Of a DNA stretch of 64,000 nucleotides, positions 20,709 through 32,138 are shown piece by piece. A program made the position numbers and the translations under genes. The stretch covers positions 1 to 64,000 of the forward strand of contig NZ_AJXN01000082.1 of NCBI RefSeq assembly GCF_000286355.1, in the 5' to 3' direction. Each line of letters begins with the position of its first letter. Position 1 is the stretch's first letter. The notes beneath the pieces were generated by a model. The model did not search any database and was not told the DNA's origin. It saw nothing but the letters and a program-made list of their open reading frames with translations. The DNA is from Kocuria atrinae C3-8. GTDB taxonomy: Bacteria > Actinomycetota > Actinomycetes > Actinomycetales > Micrococcaceae.

Positions 20709-20743
20709 GCGGCGTCGTCGTCATGAATGAACGACGACGCCGC
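20709..20743 (-). terminator. Hairpin between malic enzyme and malate synthase
   Basis: Perfect 13-bp stem GCGGCGTCGTCGT / ACGACGACGCCGC (20709-20721 with 20731-20743), loop 9. It may end the malic enzyme transcript or reduce read-through into aceB. The ACGACGCCGC word recurs in other hairpins of this window. Confidence 0.65.
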
Positions 20744-20763
20744 TCCTGAGGTTTTTCGCGTGA

Positions 20764-22155
<1,392 letters not shown>

Positions 22156-22214
22156 CTGTGTGAAGTTCCTTTCAGACTGAGCGGAACCCTCGCTCCACTT
22201 CGTTATCCGCATTG

Positions 22215-22230
22215 TGGAAAAAAGTTTCCA
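22215..22230. promoter_or_regulatory. IclR-type operator TGGAAA-N4-TTTCCA
   Basis: Perfect 6+6 palindrome with a 4-base spacer in the malic enzyme/iclR divergent region. It closely resembles the E. coli IclR-box (TGGAAAT-N-ATTTCCA). Related sites lie at 14168 and 47101. Confidence 0.72.
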
Positions 22231-22355
22231 CTTCTTGAATCGTAGATGTAGTCTAGGGCGAAAGACAAGACCCGTGTGAGACTTATTTCACATGGTGACA
22301 TCCGATGGCCCCCAACCCAACGGGTTCCCATCGATCACGGAAAGCGAGTTTCACC

Positions 22356-23119
22356 ATGGCAGAAGGCAAAAGTGGGGGAGGGGTCCAGTCCGTCGAGCGA
22401 GTGTTCGACCTGCTGAACATCATCACCGCCACCGGGGGTGAGTCCTCCTTGAGCGAGCTGGCCAACAAGGCCGAGCTCCCGCTGCCCACCATTCATCGCT
22501 TGCTGCGCACCCTGGTGCCACTGGGCTATGTGCGACAGCTCCCCAACCGCAGCTACGCACTGGGCCCCGGCCTGATTCGCCTGGGCTACACCGCCAGCCT
22601 GCAGCTGGGAACCTACGCGCAGCCCGTGCTCCAGCAACTCGTCCAAGAATTGGGCGAATCCGCCAACATGGCCGTGCTCGACGGCCGCATGGTCGTGTAC
22701 GTGGGCCAGGCGCAGTCCCAGCATTCGATGCGCATGTTCACCGAAGTGGGCCGCCGCGCGCCCTGCACAACACCGGCGTGGGTAAAGCCATCCTGGCCAC
22801 GCTCCCGGAGCAGCAAGTGGTGTCCATCGTGCACTCGATGGGCATGACCACCCCCACCCCCAAGAGCTTGGGCACCGTGGACGACCTGTTGGCCGATCTC
22901 GAGAAGATTCGCGAACGCGGTTACGCCATTGATGACGAGGAGCAGGAGATCGGCGTGCGCTGCTTCTCCATGGCCTTGCCCAACGCCCCCACGCCCACCG
23001 CGATCTCGGTCTCCGGGCCCACCACGCGCGTGGACTGGGACTTCGGCGATCGCGCCGTCCCGCTGCTGCGCAAGGCAGCTCAGGAACTTTCGAGCCAGTT
23101 CACACCGGCCGGTTCCTGA
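22356..23119 (+). CDS. IclR-family regulator (AllR-like), frameshifted
   Basis: Winged-helix repressor with VQSVERVFDLLNII, SLSELANKAELPLPTIHRLLRTL and a C-terminal GAF-like effector domain (ESANMAVLDGRMVVYVGQ, GVGKAILATLPEQ, RGYAIDDEEQEIGVRC, ISVSGP). One lost C near 22761 splits it; restored it is about 254 residues. Start ATG 22356 follows GGAAAG. By family, position and the palindromes at three promoters it is probably the repressor of purine/allantoin/glyoxylate genes, with glyoxylate or allantoin-derived ligands as likely inducers (inference from AllR). Confidence 0.88.
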
Positions 23120-23142
23120 CACACTGCACTAGCTGACGACGA

Positions 23143-23178
23143 CGCCGCGGCCCCCGGTTCTCGGGGCCGCGGCGTTTT
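23143..23178 (+). terminator. Intrinsic terminator after iclR
   Basis: Twelve-bp stem CGCCGCGGCCCC / GGGGCCGCGGCG (23143-23154 with 23163-23174) followed by TTTT. One of the few hairpins here with a T-run. Confidence 0.85.
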
Positions 23179-23362
23179 CGGTGGGTGAAGTAAAAGCACT
23201 GGTCGGAAGTAGCCCACATACGGATCGAACTGCATGTTATTCGCCCCTGAGCCCGTGTTGGGTAGTCTTGTGCGCGGTCTTCACCCCCTGAGTGCATTTT
23301 TATTTCGATCCAGAACGAGTGAGACCGCTGGGCTGCGTTCACGAGAGCAAAGGACAGACCCA

Positions 23363-24454
23363 TTGACGGAACACTACGGAAATACCACTGAGCAACGCAC
23401 CCCTTTATTCAGGCAACGGGTTACTCGCCGTTCAGCACTCGGAGTCACGGCTGCGGTTCTGGGCGGCGGTATCGTCGCCGCATCTGCTGCACCGGCAGCG
23501 GCCTTCACTCTTGGTAGCACAAAGCCCACTCGATCTAACGTGGGACCCCGTACAACTTCACTGCGCAAGCACAAAGGCCGTATCTACGTGGATAAGCCGG
23601 GGCAAGTCATTGAGGGCCTCGACATCGAAGGTGACATTGTGATTCGCGCTCCGCGAGTCACGGTCCGAAACTGCAAAGTCCGCGGTATGCGCGGGATCAA
23701 CTCATCGCGTGGTTTGATCGATTGCACGCACCGCAGTGTCCGTGATGCGCGTATCGAGTTCTGTGAGTTGTTCGTCGATGCACGCTGGCCGAGCGCCTAC
23801 TACGCCGGAGTGCAGGGCCACCATATGCGGGTCTACCGCTGCTACATCCACGAAGTAGTGGATGGGGTGGGGATCATGAACCCTCATGAGCGCAAATCCA
23901 CGTCTTGCCTCATTGAAGGGAACCTCATCGAGAACCTCACGTACTTCACGCCCGTGAGCCACCAAAGTGACCGACGGACCCATAACGATTGCATCCAGCA
24001 CCAAGGTGGTAGCTGGGATGTGATTCGGGGTAACTATTTGTCTGCCAACCCATCACCTGCCGTGGGGGTCGGACTCAAGGCCAACGCAAGCCCACGACCG
24101 AATGAATTCGCTAGTAGTAATTCGGTTCCCGGACAGTGCATTGGTATCACTCCGGTTCTCTCGACGGTGACCAATTGTCAGATCCGAGACAACTGGATGA
24201 AACACGGTGCGCAGTCCGTGAATGTCATTAGGGGTCACCACCACGGAACCAACGTGGGCCGCATTGAAGGCAACCGATTCCTGGGTGGGAACCCCTCCAC
24301 CTTCTTGGCTGGTTCGAAGCAACCACGTTCAATCGTGATCACCCCGGACATGTCAGTCACCGGGATTCGCACGTCCACCGGTCCTGATCACATCAGCCGC
24401 AACGTGAATGGCGCTGGAAAGCCCGTGACCATTTGGCGGATCAAGCTGAGCTAA
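23363..24454 (+). CDS. Tat-exported right-handed beta-helix protein
   Basis: Secreted protein of about 363 residues. Twin-arginine signal VTRRSALGVTAAVLGGG ... APAAAFT, then repeats typical of a parallel beta-helix: GDIVIRAPRVTVRNCKVRG, MRVYRCYIHEVVDGVGI, SCLIEGNLIENL, CIQHQGGSWDVIRGNYL, TNCQIRDNWMKHG. TTG 23363 with AAGGACAG upstream is the preferred start; an ATG at 23234 in the same frame would give a long unlikely leader. First gene of the polysaccharide island, where such folds are often polysaccharide lyases or hydrolases. The substrate cannot be told. Confidence 0.75.
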   Translation: MTEHYGNTTEQRTPLFRQRVTRRSALGVTAAVLGGGIVAASAAPAAAFTLGSTKPTRSNVGPRTTSLRKHKGRIYVDKPGQVIEGLDIEGDIVIRAPRVTVRNCKVRGMRGINSSRGLIDCTHRSVRDARIEFCELFVDARWPSAYYAGVQGHHMRVYRCYIHEVVDGVGIMNPHERKSTSCLIEGNLIENLTYFTPVSHQSDRRTHNDCIQHQGGSWDVIRGNYLSANPSPAVGVGLKANASPRPNEFASSNSVPGQCIGITPVLSTVTNCQIRDNWMKHGAQSVNVIRGHHHGTNVGRIEGNRFLGGNPSTFLAGSKQPRSIVITPDMSVTGIRTSTGPDHISRNVNGAGKPVTIWRIKLS

Positions 24455-24502
24455 GACGGGTCGTTCCCGACGATCCCTGCTCGAGCGGGCAGTAATCAAA
24501 CA

Positions 24503-24545
24503 TGTCATGCGGGCCCAGTGTCCCCTTAAAAGGGCCCGCATGACA
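24503..24545. terminator. Perfect 14-bp hairpin after the beta-helix gene
   Basis: TGTCATGCGGGCCC pairs with GGGCCCGCATGACA (24503-24516 with 24532-24545), loop 15 bases. Likely terminator; no T-run. Confidence 0.65.
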
Positions 24546-24647
24546 CTTGTGAATGTTGTCTTGCCCGGCACTGACTTGACGTAGTTTAGGAAGGAGAGAG
24601 TGTCGACCTGGGGAGAGTCGACTCTGGGCATTTGGGGGGAATTTTCT

Positions 24648-26137
24648 ATGGAGGAGTCCGCAACGGCACCGCGCGGTAGAACGGCCGTAGCCGTTCGTTG
24701 GAACACTTTTTCCATGGGTGTTCGCCAAGTGGCGCAAATCGTGGGCGCTCTGGTTATTGCGCGGATCTTGGGACCGGAAGATTTCGGCGTGATTTCGGCA
24801 GCCATGATTTTAGTTGTCCTGACACCGTTGATCTTGGATCTTGGGTTGTCCTCCGCTCTCATCCAACGGCCGGAGCTCAGAAAAGATCACATCAAGACCA
24901 CTACGACCATCAACGTGGTCAGCGCGCTGATACTGGGCGGGGCCGTCTGGGCATCTTCAGGTTGGATTGCACAGTTCTTCGGATCTTCGGCCTTACAACA
25001 CATATACGCAATTTTGGGAATTGCGATGATTCTCAAGGGCTTGGCCGTTACCCCGCGTGCTTGATCGTGCGCAACCTCAGGTTCAAGCCGTTAGCGATAA
25101 CGGAGTCCATAGCGGCAGTAGTAGGTGTCAGCGCCGGAATTATTGCTGCACTCGCAGGCGCCCGTTATGACGCAGTGCTATGGCAGGTATTGCTTACCGA
25201 CCTCATCACCGTTGTGGGGCTGCAGCTAGCAATTAGGAGCGGCATACCCGGCTGGTCGACCGAGGCTTTCAAAGATTTGGTCGCTTTCGGAGCAAGGATC
25301 TTCGCGGCCAATACGTTGGCGTACTGTTCTCGGAACTTGGACAACATTCTGGTGGGTCGATTCCTGGGGCTGGATGCGCTGGCCATCTACGCCATGGCCT
25401 ATCGAGTCCTGGTCATCCCGGTTCAATTCATCGGGCAAACGGTAAACCGGGTGATGTTCCCGCGCTTCTCACGCGCACAGGGCAACCTGCTGGAAGTACG
25501 CGAGCTTCTGATGGCCTCCACAAGACTGTTGGCCTTCGTCACCATACCGGCCATGGCGCTTGCCGCCGTAGCCGCTCCGGAAGCGGTCCGTCTGATCCTG
25601 GGCGACGCTTGGATGGCTGCAGCCCCGCTCATATCGATCCTCGCCATTGCAGGCGCGCGAGAGACGATTTTTTACATAACACCGGCACTGATGCGCGGTT
25701 TGGGTCGCGCGAAATTGAACCTCCGGATTGAGATTCTCGCCACCGCAGTGCAAGTAACAGGTATTTGTATCGGACTCCTTGGCGGCGTGATGGGTGTCGC
25801 GGTCGGCTATCTAGTTGCCGGCATGGCCCTCGTACCTGTGATGCTTCTCGTGCAACGAAAACTCACGGGAGTTCAAATAAGAAGTCAGCTCCTCACCTTG
25901 GTGCCCGCGCTACATGCCAGTGGTTGGGGAGTCCTTGCCTATCTCGTGCTGCGTTGGTCGGGGTTGTCCGGGATTCCACTCCTTGTGCTTGGCTCACTGA
26001 CCTTTGCTCTGATGTGGGGGGCGGTTAGTGCGCTGGTTCATCGATCCTCGACACGACGGTCAATCCTGGATGTTGCGGAGGTCCTCGGTCTGAAAGCCCG
26101 ACTTTCACGAAGGAAGAATAAGGGAGCTACCTCATGA
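24648..26137 (+). CDS. Oligosaccharide flippase (Wzx/MOP family), frameshifted
   Basis: Polytopic flippase of about 497 residues that would move lipid-linked repeat units across the membrane. The start matches the family (WNTFSMGVRQVAQIVGALVIARILGPEDFGVISAAM) and later hydrophobic segments include ARIFAANTLAYCSRNLDNILVGRFLG. One lost base near 25065 splits it. ATG 24648 is preceded by GGGGGGAA. The stop overlaps the next start (ATGA at 26134). GC is clearly lower than in the metabolic genes on either side. Confidence 0.85.
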
Positions 26138-27213
26138 CGCGAATCATGATGATTACCCCCAATTTCGAGAATAACTCGCTGGGGCGCACATGGTGCCTTT
26201 GGATGTTGGCACGGAACCTCGGATGGCAGGCAGAAATCTACGGTGTAAAGGGCCGCCGGATCTGGGCTCCGCTCGCCGATAGTGACATGGCCGAATATTG
26301 CCATATCCCGGACAACGACAAACTGCGAGACCTAGTTCTGGACGACCTGGTTCGCGTTGCATCCCAGGCGGACTTGATCGTGGCGGTGAAACCGCTCTTG
26401 ACCTCCTACGGTGTCGCCCTAGAAGTGAGCGAACGCGCGAAGGTGCCAATCCTCCTCGACATCGACGACCCAGATATCGAAGTCAGAACGACATGGAAGC
26501 CTCGGTGGGAACGAACAGCCCGATGGATCGCCAAACCTGAGTATCGGCAACTCAGAGGGTTGGCCAAGAAAGTGACTCGGGCACATGGAATCACAGTCTC
26601 GAATCCCGTACTGCAGGGAATCTACGGTGGCAGTATCATTCCGCACGTCAGAGAAATAGTGCCTGAGCGAAGGGAGTCCACCGGGACTTCTCCGGTCGTC
26701 CGATTTGTCGGATCGGTTCGAGGCCACAAAGGTATAGACGTTCTTCGTGCGGCTGTCTCAGAAGTGGCGGATCTTGGGGTCACACTTGAGATCACCGACG
26801 ATCCCCCCGAAGAAGTTCACGCCTGGGAGACCTGGTTAGGCACCACGGGAATCGCTGAAGGCAAGAGACTTGTTTCAGGTGCAGACATCATTGCGGTGCC
26901 CAGCGAGGACTATTCATGGTCCCGCGCGCAGTTACCCGCCAAGCTTCTTGATGCAATGGCCGCCGGCCGCGCGATTGTTGCTTCAGATTTGCCGACCATC
27001 ACCTGGGCGACGGGGAACTCAGCACTTCATGTGAAAGCCGGATCTGCCCCCGAGCTCGCCGCAGCACTGCGAGACCTGGTTGACCCGGAACTGCGCGAAT
27101 CCCTGGGTGCTGCCGCCTACGAACACGCGAGCAAGAACTTTACGCCGGAAATCCTGGCACCACAGTGGGGACAGCTGTGCGAACAGATCGTTTGTGACTA
27201 CAAGGGGAAATAA
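26134..27213 (+). CDS. Glycosyltransferase, GT4-like GT-B fold
   Basis: A 359-residue transferase. Near the C-terminus VPSEDYSWSRAQLPAKLLDAMAAGRAIVASDLP is a GT4-like nucleotide-sugar site and RFVGSVRGHKGIDVLRAA is the inter-domain segment. The N-terminal IMMITPNFENNSLGRTW is Rossmann-like. Donor and acceptor unknown. Translationally coupled to the flippase gene. Confidence 0.8.
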   Translation: MTRIMMITPNFENNSLGRTWCLWMLARNLGWQAEIYGVKGRRIWAPLADSDMAEYCHIPDNDKLRDLVLDDLVRVASQADLIVAVKPLLTSYGVALEVSERAKVPILLDIDDPDIEVRTTWKPRWERTARWIAKPEYRQLRGLAKKVTRAHGITVSNPVLQGIYGGSIIPHVREIVPERRESTGTSPVVRFVGSVRGHKGIDVLRAAVSEVADLGVTLEITDDPPEEVHAWETWLGTTGIAEGKRLVSGADIIAVPSEDYSWSRAQLPAKLLDAMAAGRAIVASDLPTITWATGNSALHVKAGSAPELAAALRDLVDPELRESLGAAAYEHASKNFTPEILAPQWGQLCEQIVCDYKGK

Positions 27214-27216
27214 AAC

Positions 27217-28158
27217 GTGGACAATATTGAAAGCCGTGGCAATTCTGAAGTGGTCATCGCCGTCTTGACGTTCAAACGGCCGGATGACATAGCCCGAATC
27301 ATCCCCTTATTGATCGAGCAAGCTGTGTCGATCACGCCGTCGGCGTCAGTTCTCGTGGTTGACAATGACCCTGACGGTGGAGCTCGTGAGGATGTAGCGC
27401 AGGCCAGTGGCGGGTCTGACTTGGTCCGATATGTTCATGAACCCACTCCTGGAATCGCGGCTGCGCGGAACAAGGCGTTGGAAGAAGCGGGAGGGGCGAG
27501 GTATCTGGTCTTCATCGACGACGATGAAACGCCCTTTCCGAATTGGCTACGACTTCTCATGACCACTCTGCGTGACACGGGGGCACAGGCCGTTGTTGGG
27601 TCGGTTGTGTCCGACTATGAAATTCCCTTGACGGACTGGGTCAAGGCGGGTCGTTTTTTTGACCGACGTAGACTCCCCACAGGGACTGATGTGTCGGTAG
27701 CGGCCACCAATAATCTTCTCCTTGACGTGAACTGGGTCAATTCAATCGGTTTGAGATTCGACAATCACTTTGGTGTCACTGGTGGTTCAGACACACTGTT
27801 TACGCGACAGTTGCACGTCGCTGGGGGTCGAATGGTCTGGAACGACGAGGCAGAAGTCATCGATCGTGTGCCTGCCAAGCGAACTCATGCCAAATGGGTA
27901 CTTCAAAGGGCCTACCGATCCGGTAACGGTTGGAGCCGTGTTTCCTTGTACATGGCTGGTTCTGGAGCCCACATCGGATTGCGTGCACGGCTGGTCGGCC
28001 GTGGGCTAATTCGACTTGTGGGTGGCTCGACTCGTGCCTTACTGGGACTGTTGACCAGGGACATGACCCACCAGGCTAAAGGGCTTCGCACCGCGTGTCG
28101 CGGGGCGGGTCTTCTTCTGGGAGCATTAGGCCAGCACTACAGCGAATACCGAAGGTAA
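27217..28158 (+). CDS. Glycosyltransferase family 2
   Basis: GT-A fold transferase of 313 residues with VVIAVLTFKRPDDI, LVVDNDPDGG, GIAAARNKALEEA and the DxD-type metal motif FIDDDETP. A GTG start follows the previous stop by 3 bases. C-terminal amphipathic/hydrophobic stretches suggest membrane contact. Sugar specificity unknown. Confidence 0.85.
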   Translation: MDNIESRGNSEVVIAVLTFKRPDDIARIIPLLIEQAVSITPSASVLVVDNDPDGGAREDVAQASGGSDLVRYVHEPTPGIAAARNKALEEAGGARYLVFIDDDETPFPNWLRLLMTTLRDTGAQAVVGSVVSDYEIPLTDWVKAGRFFDRRRLPTGTDVSVAATNNLLLDVNWVNSIGLRFDNHFGVTGGSDTLFTRQLHVAGGRMVWNDEAEVIDRVPAKRTHAKWVLQRAYRSGNGWSRVSLYMAGSGAHIGLRARLVGRGLIRLVGGSTRALLGLLTRDMTHQAKGLRTACRGAGLLLGALGQHYSEYRR

Positions 28159-28164
28159 AGGGTA

Positions 28165-29631
28165 ATGACTGCAACCAGCTCTCGAATGTTCCGGCACACA
28201 CGTGCGCGGCCGGGTGGCGTTTCGAGCCGTTGGGATGCAGCTCTGATTCTCATCTCGGTTTTGAGTCTTTTTCTGCCTCACGGATTGCTCATCCCGATGT
28301 GGGCGGTGATCGCTTTTCTAATCGCCGGGTGGTTATGGGCGAGCCAAGCTGATGCAGGAACCAGGCAAGTTATGTCCGCTACGGTTCTCTTGTGTCTAGT
28401 TGGGCTCATACCGGTTAATCTCCTTGGGCTCACCGCTCCTGATGTACTGATCTTTGCCCTGGCCGTCGGAATTCTCACCTTCTCGATGACCAGATTCAGG
28501 CAGGTGGCTCTACCAGTCGGAACGTTCGGCGTTGTAGCCCTGTGCACTGTTTGGTTCTGTACCACTGCGATCAACGCAGAGTTAGTGCAAGTTCTCGTCA
28601 GGAGCGCCACGGTGCTACTGCCTCTGGCTGCAGTATTTGTTGCAGCTGGCCAAATGCACATGTCGGTCAGAACTCGAGTCGTCAATTTCTTCATTATCTT
28701 CGCAAGTTTCCAAGCTGTTGTAGCAATCATTGAGTCCGAATTGGGGCCGGAAGCGCCTTGGCGGACGAACAATAATTACCGTGGCTTGGACATGACGAGT
28801 CCCCTTCTACCGACACTACAGAGAGTGGAGGGCACCTTTGGGCACCCTCTAATCCTCTCGCTAGTGCTTCTCGTGGCCATGGGCTTTTTGGCGAGTCGAT
28901 TCGGTTGGCTGCCATTAGCCCTCCGAGGCCCACTGGGAATGCTGCTATTAGCCGGAGTTGTGCTCTCGGGCACCAGATCTGCGGCCGCCATGGGTTTGGT
29001 CCTCATGCTGCTGATCGTCGTCTCGGAGAGTTCCACTCCGCGCTATTTATTAGTGACCAGCGGGGTGCTTGTGGCGTCTCCGTTCATTTTCGAATCGAGC
29101 TACATGCAGCAGGTTGTTGGGCGTTTGACGACATCCGGGTCTGTCAGCCACCGCCTGGAGTCCTGGGATGCGTTTGGCAAGTTGATCTTCGAGCAACCGT
29201 TCATGCAAGTCTTGCTCGGTAACGGTCTGGATTCGACGGCGAGATTATTTGATGAAGGTCTTCTTCAGTCTTCGACCTTCACCGTCATCGATAATCAGAT
29301 CGTCACAGCATTAGCCCACGGCGGAATCGTGGCGATACTCCTGTTGGTCGGATTGATGCTGGTGGCAATTCTTAGAGCGGACCTGAGGGACCTACCCGCC
29401 GTGGTCATCATTGCCTCGCAGTTTTTTCTCTTCGACCTCTCTACTTGGCCAGCTACAACAGTGCTTATGGCCTTGGCCCTTGCATGGGGCCTGAACCCTC
29501 GTACAGAGATTGGCGGCGCGAATACGTGGAGCCGCCGACTCACGCCCGCGGCCATACAAGACGCAGATCGTGGTTGGGGCCCAACAAGCCGCCACGACTC
29601 CTTGAAGAAAGATAAGTGGGAAGTCGACTAG
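28165..29631 (+). CDS. Wzy-like polysaccharide polymerase / O-antigen ligase family membrane protein
   Basis: A 488-residue protein with about 10-12 hydrophobic segments. The large loop followed by SGTRSAAAMGLVLMLLIV and the LGNGLDSTARLF motif resemble Wzy/O-antigen-ligase proteins. Its place between glycosyltransferases and Wzz fits a polymerase of repeat units. Start ATG 28165 follows AAGGGTA. Confidence 0.7.
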   Translation: MTATSSRMFRHTRARPGGVSSRWDAALILISVLSLFLPHGLLIPMWAVIAFLIAGWLWASQADAGTRQVMSATVLLCLVGLIPVNLLGLTAPDVLIFALAVGILTFSMTRFRQVALPVGTFGVVALCTVWFCTTAINAELVQVLVRSATVLLPLAAVFVAAGQMHMSVRTRVVNFFIIFASFQAVVAIIESELGPEAPWRTNNNYRGLDMTSPLLPTLQRVEGTFGHPLILSLVLLVAMGFLASRFGWLPLALRGPLGMLLLAGVVLSGTRSAAAMGLVLMLLIVVSESSTPRYLLVTSGVLVASPFIFESSYMQQVVGRLTTSGSVSHRLESWDAFGKLIFEQPFMQVLLGNGLDSTARLFDEGLLQSSTFTVIDNQIVTALAHGGIVAILLLVGLMLVAILRADLRDLPAVVIIASQFFLFDLSTWPATTVLMALALAWGLNPRTEIGGANTWSRRLTPAAIQDADRGWGPTSRHDSLKKDKWEVD

Positions 29632-29635
29632 TTAT

Positions 29636-30265
29636 CTAGTGACCACTGCGTCGAGTCCGCGAAAGCTGTTGGAAGTGCAGCAAAACCGCAGCTGAAATCG
29701 AGATGACGAGAGCCAGTACGCCGCCCACCAGGAGATTGACGGGCCAGCGGGGAGAGACAGGACTCGTAGGTTCTTTCGCGTTGTCGACGGTAATAACTGA
29801 CACCGGTACCTCCGACCCCTCATCGGTTGGCTCGGGTCGTTCGATGACTTGGCCAAGGACATCTGCGGTGGTATTAGCTAACTTTGCAGCCTGCGCGGGC
29901 GATGATCCCTCGGCGTCTATCTGAACGAGGTTGACCTCGACTTCGTGCTTTCCACTAATCTGCTTCTTGATTTGGTCGGGAGTCAGGGATTCGCTGTCCA
30001 GATTGTCCGCGACACGTGTAGCAACCACTTCAGACGAAACTAGCTCACTGTAAGTGCCCAGGCTCCCCTGGAGATATTGGAGGCGTCGGTTCAACGTGTC
30101 TGCGTCATTGCTCGGGGCAGGAGCGATGAGAACTCGGGAGCTTGCTTGGTAACTAGGTTGCTGAAGAAGGGTCAGCCCCACCGTTGCTGCCATGACGGCA
30201 AGAAAAATGGCCACCGCGATTTTCCAGCGGTTCCGCAGAGCTGTCAGCAGGTCAATGAGTGTCAT
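29636..30265 (-). CDS. Wzz/YveK-type chain-length regulator
   Basis: Polysaccharide co-polymerase of 209 residues. N-terminal membrane segment ([20 protein letters not shown]), extracellular helical domain, the Pro-rich segment [13 protein letters not shown] and a second membrane helix. It lacks a fused tyrosine kinase, so a partner BY-kinase would be elsewhere. Its start overlaps the RmlA stop (ATGA). Confidence 0.82.
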   Translation of the reverse strand: MTLIDLLTALRNRWKIAVAIFLAVMAATVGLTLLQQPSYQASSRVLIAPAPSNDADTLNRRLQYLQGSLGTYSELVSSEVVATRVADNLDSESLTPDQIKKQISGKHEVEVNLVQIDAEGSSPAQAAKLANTTADVLGQVIERPEPTDEGSEVPVSVITVDNAKEPTSPVSPRWPVNLLVGGVLALVISISAAVLLHFQQLSRTRRSGH

Positions 30266-31140
30266 CGGTCTTCCCCACTGTGGTCCAGTAAATCGAGGAG
30301 ATATTGTCCGTAACCACTCTTCACAAGTGGCTCCGCACGTGACCGCAGCTCCTCATCAGTGAGCAGACCCACGCGCCACGCAACTTCTTCTGGACAGCCG
30401 ATGGACAGCCCTTGGCGGGCTTGCACTGTGCGAATGAAGTTGGTCGCGTCGGCGAGTGAGTCGAACGTACCCGTGTCGAGCCACGCAGTTCCTCGATCAA
30501 GGACTTCGACCTGCAGCTGACCTTGTTCCAAGTAAATACGGTTCAAGTCAGTGATCTCGAGTTCTCCACGTGCTGATGGCTTCAGCTGACGCGCGTAGTC
30601 AACCACATGCTGGTCGTAGAAGTAGAGCCCAGGGATAGCAAATGGACTCTTGGGGTGGGAGGGCTTCTCTTCCAAGGAGATTGCCTTGCCCGTTTCATCG
30701 AACTCCACCACGCCGTATGCCGTGGGATCCGCGACGCGATACCCGAAGACAGCTGCGCCTTGAATATCCTCGAAGCGCCTCAGCTTTGTGCCCAGTCCAG
30801 GACCGTAGAAGATGTTGTCCCCCAGGATCAAACAGACGGATTCGTCGCCAATATGTTGAGCGCCAAGTGTGAATGCTTGGGCCAATCCATCCGGTGTGGG
30901 TTGAACTGTGTACGAGATGTTGATTCCGAATCGAGTTCCATCACCAAGCAACCGTTGGAACTGTTCAGAGTCCTGCGGTGTAGTGATGATCAAGATGTCC
31001 TTTATACCCGCCAAAAGCATCGTTGACAGGGGGTAATAGATCATCGGTTTGTCGTACACGGGGACCAGCTGCTTGCTGATGCCCATGGTGATCGGATGTA
31101 GGCGACTGCCCGTGCCGCCGGCAAGAATGATTCCCCTCAT
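30262..31140 (-). CDS. rmlA: Glucose-1-phosphate thymidylyltransferase
   Basis: Makes dTDP-glucose for rhamnose or related sugars. The 292-residue protein starts [18 protein letters not shown] with the nucleotide-binding signature, then [35 protein letters not shown] and [13 protein letters not shown] 31140 begins the conserved domain exactly; an upstream in-frame start adds 26 unlikely residues. No rmlB, C or D lies in the window. Confidence 0.93.
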   Translation of the reverse strand: MRGIILAGGTGSRLHPITMGISKQLVPVYDKPMIYYPLSTMLLAGIKDILIITTPQDSEQFQRLLGDGTRFGINISYTVQPTPDGLAQAFTLGAQHIGDESVCLILGDNIFYGPGLGTKLRRFEDIQGAAVFGYRVADPTAYGVVEFDETGKAISLEEKPSHPKSPFAIPGLYFYDQHVVDYARQLKPSARGELEITDLNRIYLEQGQLQVEVLDRGTAWLDTGTFDSLADATNFIRTVQARQGLSIGCPEEVAWRVGLLTDEELRSRAEPLVKSGYGQYLLDLLDHSGEDR

Positions 31141-31287
31141 GCCTCCATTGTTGCAGTAAAGCCGTCTGGAAGCGCGTAGGGCTTCCTTTCGGTCTTGTTT
31201 CTGATATCTTGTGGACACATCTACGGGGCGTTCGAGGGGTTGCTGGGCAGCAAAGAACCACCCGATAGCTGTGATCCAAGATAGGGG

Positions 31288-31314
31288 CCGGGATTAATTC
31301 GTCGTTAATCTCGG
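31288..31314. other. Stem-loop in rmlA/lipoprotein divergent region
   Basis: CCGGGATTAA and TTAATCTCGG (31288-31297, 31305-31314) pair with one mismatch around a 7-base loop. It lies in the only 275-bp gap of the island, between divergent genes, so it may be an operator or leader hairpin. Confidence 0.4.
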
Positions 31315-31415
31315 AGTGACAGGGGAGAGCGGGCCTACTAGCCAATCTGGGCCAGGGGATGCATGGGGCATCTCTTTATCTCCACCAGTCACTTAAATAC
31401 TGGGGGAGTAATCAA

Positions 31416-32138
31416 ATGAGTTTGTCCATTCAAGAGGGGACGAATGTAGGTCGCCATTGGCGTGTCGCCAAATTCGCGGTCTCCACTTTTGCCTGTGGTC
31501 TGCTGTTGGTGTCATGTAGCGCATCCCCTGAAACAGGGAATGAGTCCTCAGGTGCTGGTGCGCCGGAGGCGTCCACTGCCACAGAGCAGCAGGAAACTCA
31601 GGCTGATCAATCACCAACTTCTTCACCGGGCGAGTCAAAAACTACGGCTACCGCTGATGCGGACAATGCCGAGGGATCAACAAGTGCGCAGGGCAGTGAG
31701 GCCAGTGGGGGACCTACCGTTCACGCGTCAAATGGGGACGGACGAACTCCCCCGCCTTTGGCGGAGCCTGTGGAGGCGTCCAAAGATGTCAGGTCCGGAG
31801 AACTCACCGTTGGTGTTGGCGACCTCAAGTCAGTAGAACTGGATGACTCGATCCCCGGCGAAGTTGCTGGACCCTCCTCAGCAGTCGAGATCCAACTTCG
31901 CAATGACACCAATGAGGAGGTGTCTGTGGAGCAAGCCTTTGCCCAAGCTGAAAAGGGTGACGAGGGCGAACCTGCAGTGGAACGTGATGGTCGCCGTGAA
32001 GGCGACTTCGGCTCCCCGCTCAAGCCGGGCGAGAATCGCAACCTTTCATTTGTCTTCGCCGGTTCTCCAGATGAAATTACGAAGATTATTTTCGGATACA
32101 CACCCGATCAAGAACTACTTCAATTCGAGGTCCGCTAA
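31416..32138 (+). CDS. Lipoprotein with a low-complexity linker
   Basis: About 240 residues. Signal peptide with lipobox LLLVSC, so Cys becomes the lipidated N-terminus. About 90 residues rich in Ser, Thr, Glu, Gln and Ala follow, then a small C-terminal beta domain (ELTVGVGDLKSVELDD...FGYTPDQELLQFEVR) resembling DUF4352-type lipoprotein folds. ATG 31416 has GGGGGAG upstream. Its TAATG junction overlaps the giant surface protein gene, so the two are co-translated and may act together at the cell surface. Confidence 0.7.
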   Translation: MSLSIQEGTNVGRHWRVAKFAVSTFACGLLLVSCSASPETGNESSGAGAPEASTATEQQETQADQSPTSSPGESKTTATADADNAEGSTSAQGSEASGGPTVHASNGDGRTPPPLAEPVEASKDVRSGELTVGVGDLKSVELDDSIPGEVAGPSSAVEIQLRNDTNEEVSVEQAFAQAEKGDEGEPAVERDGRREGDFGSPLKPGENRNLSFVFAGSPDEITKIIFGYTPDQELLQFEVR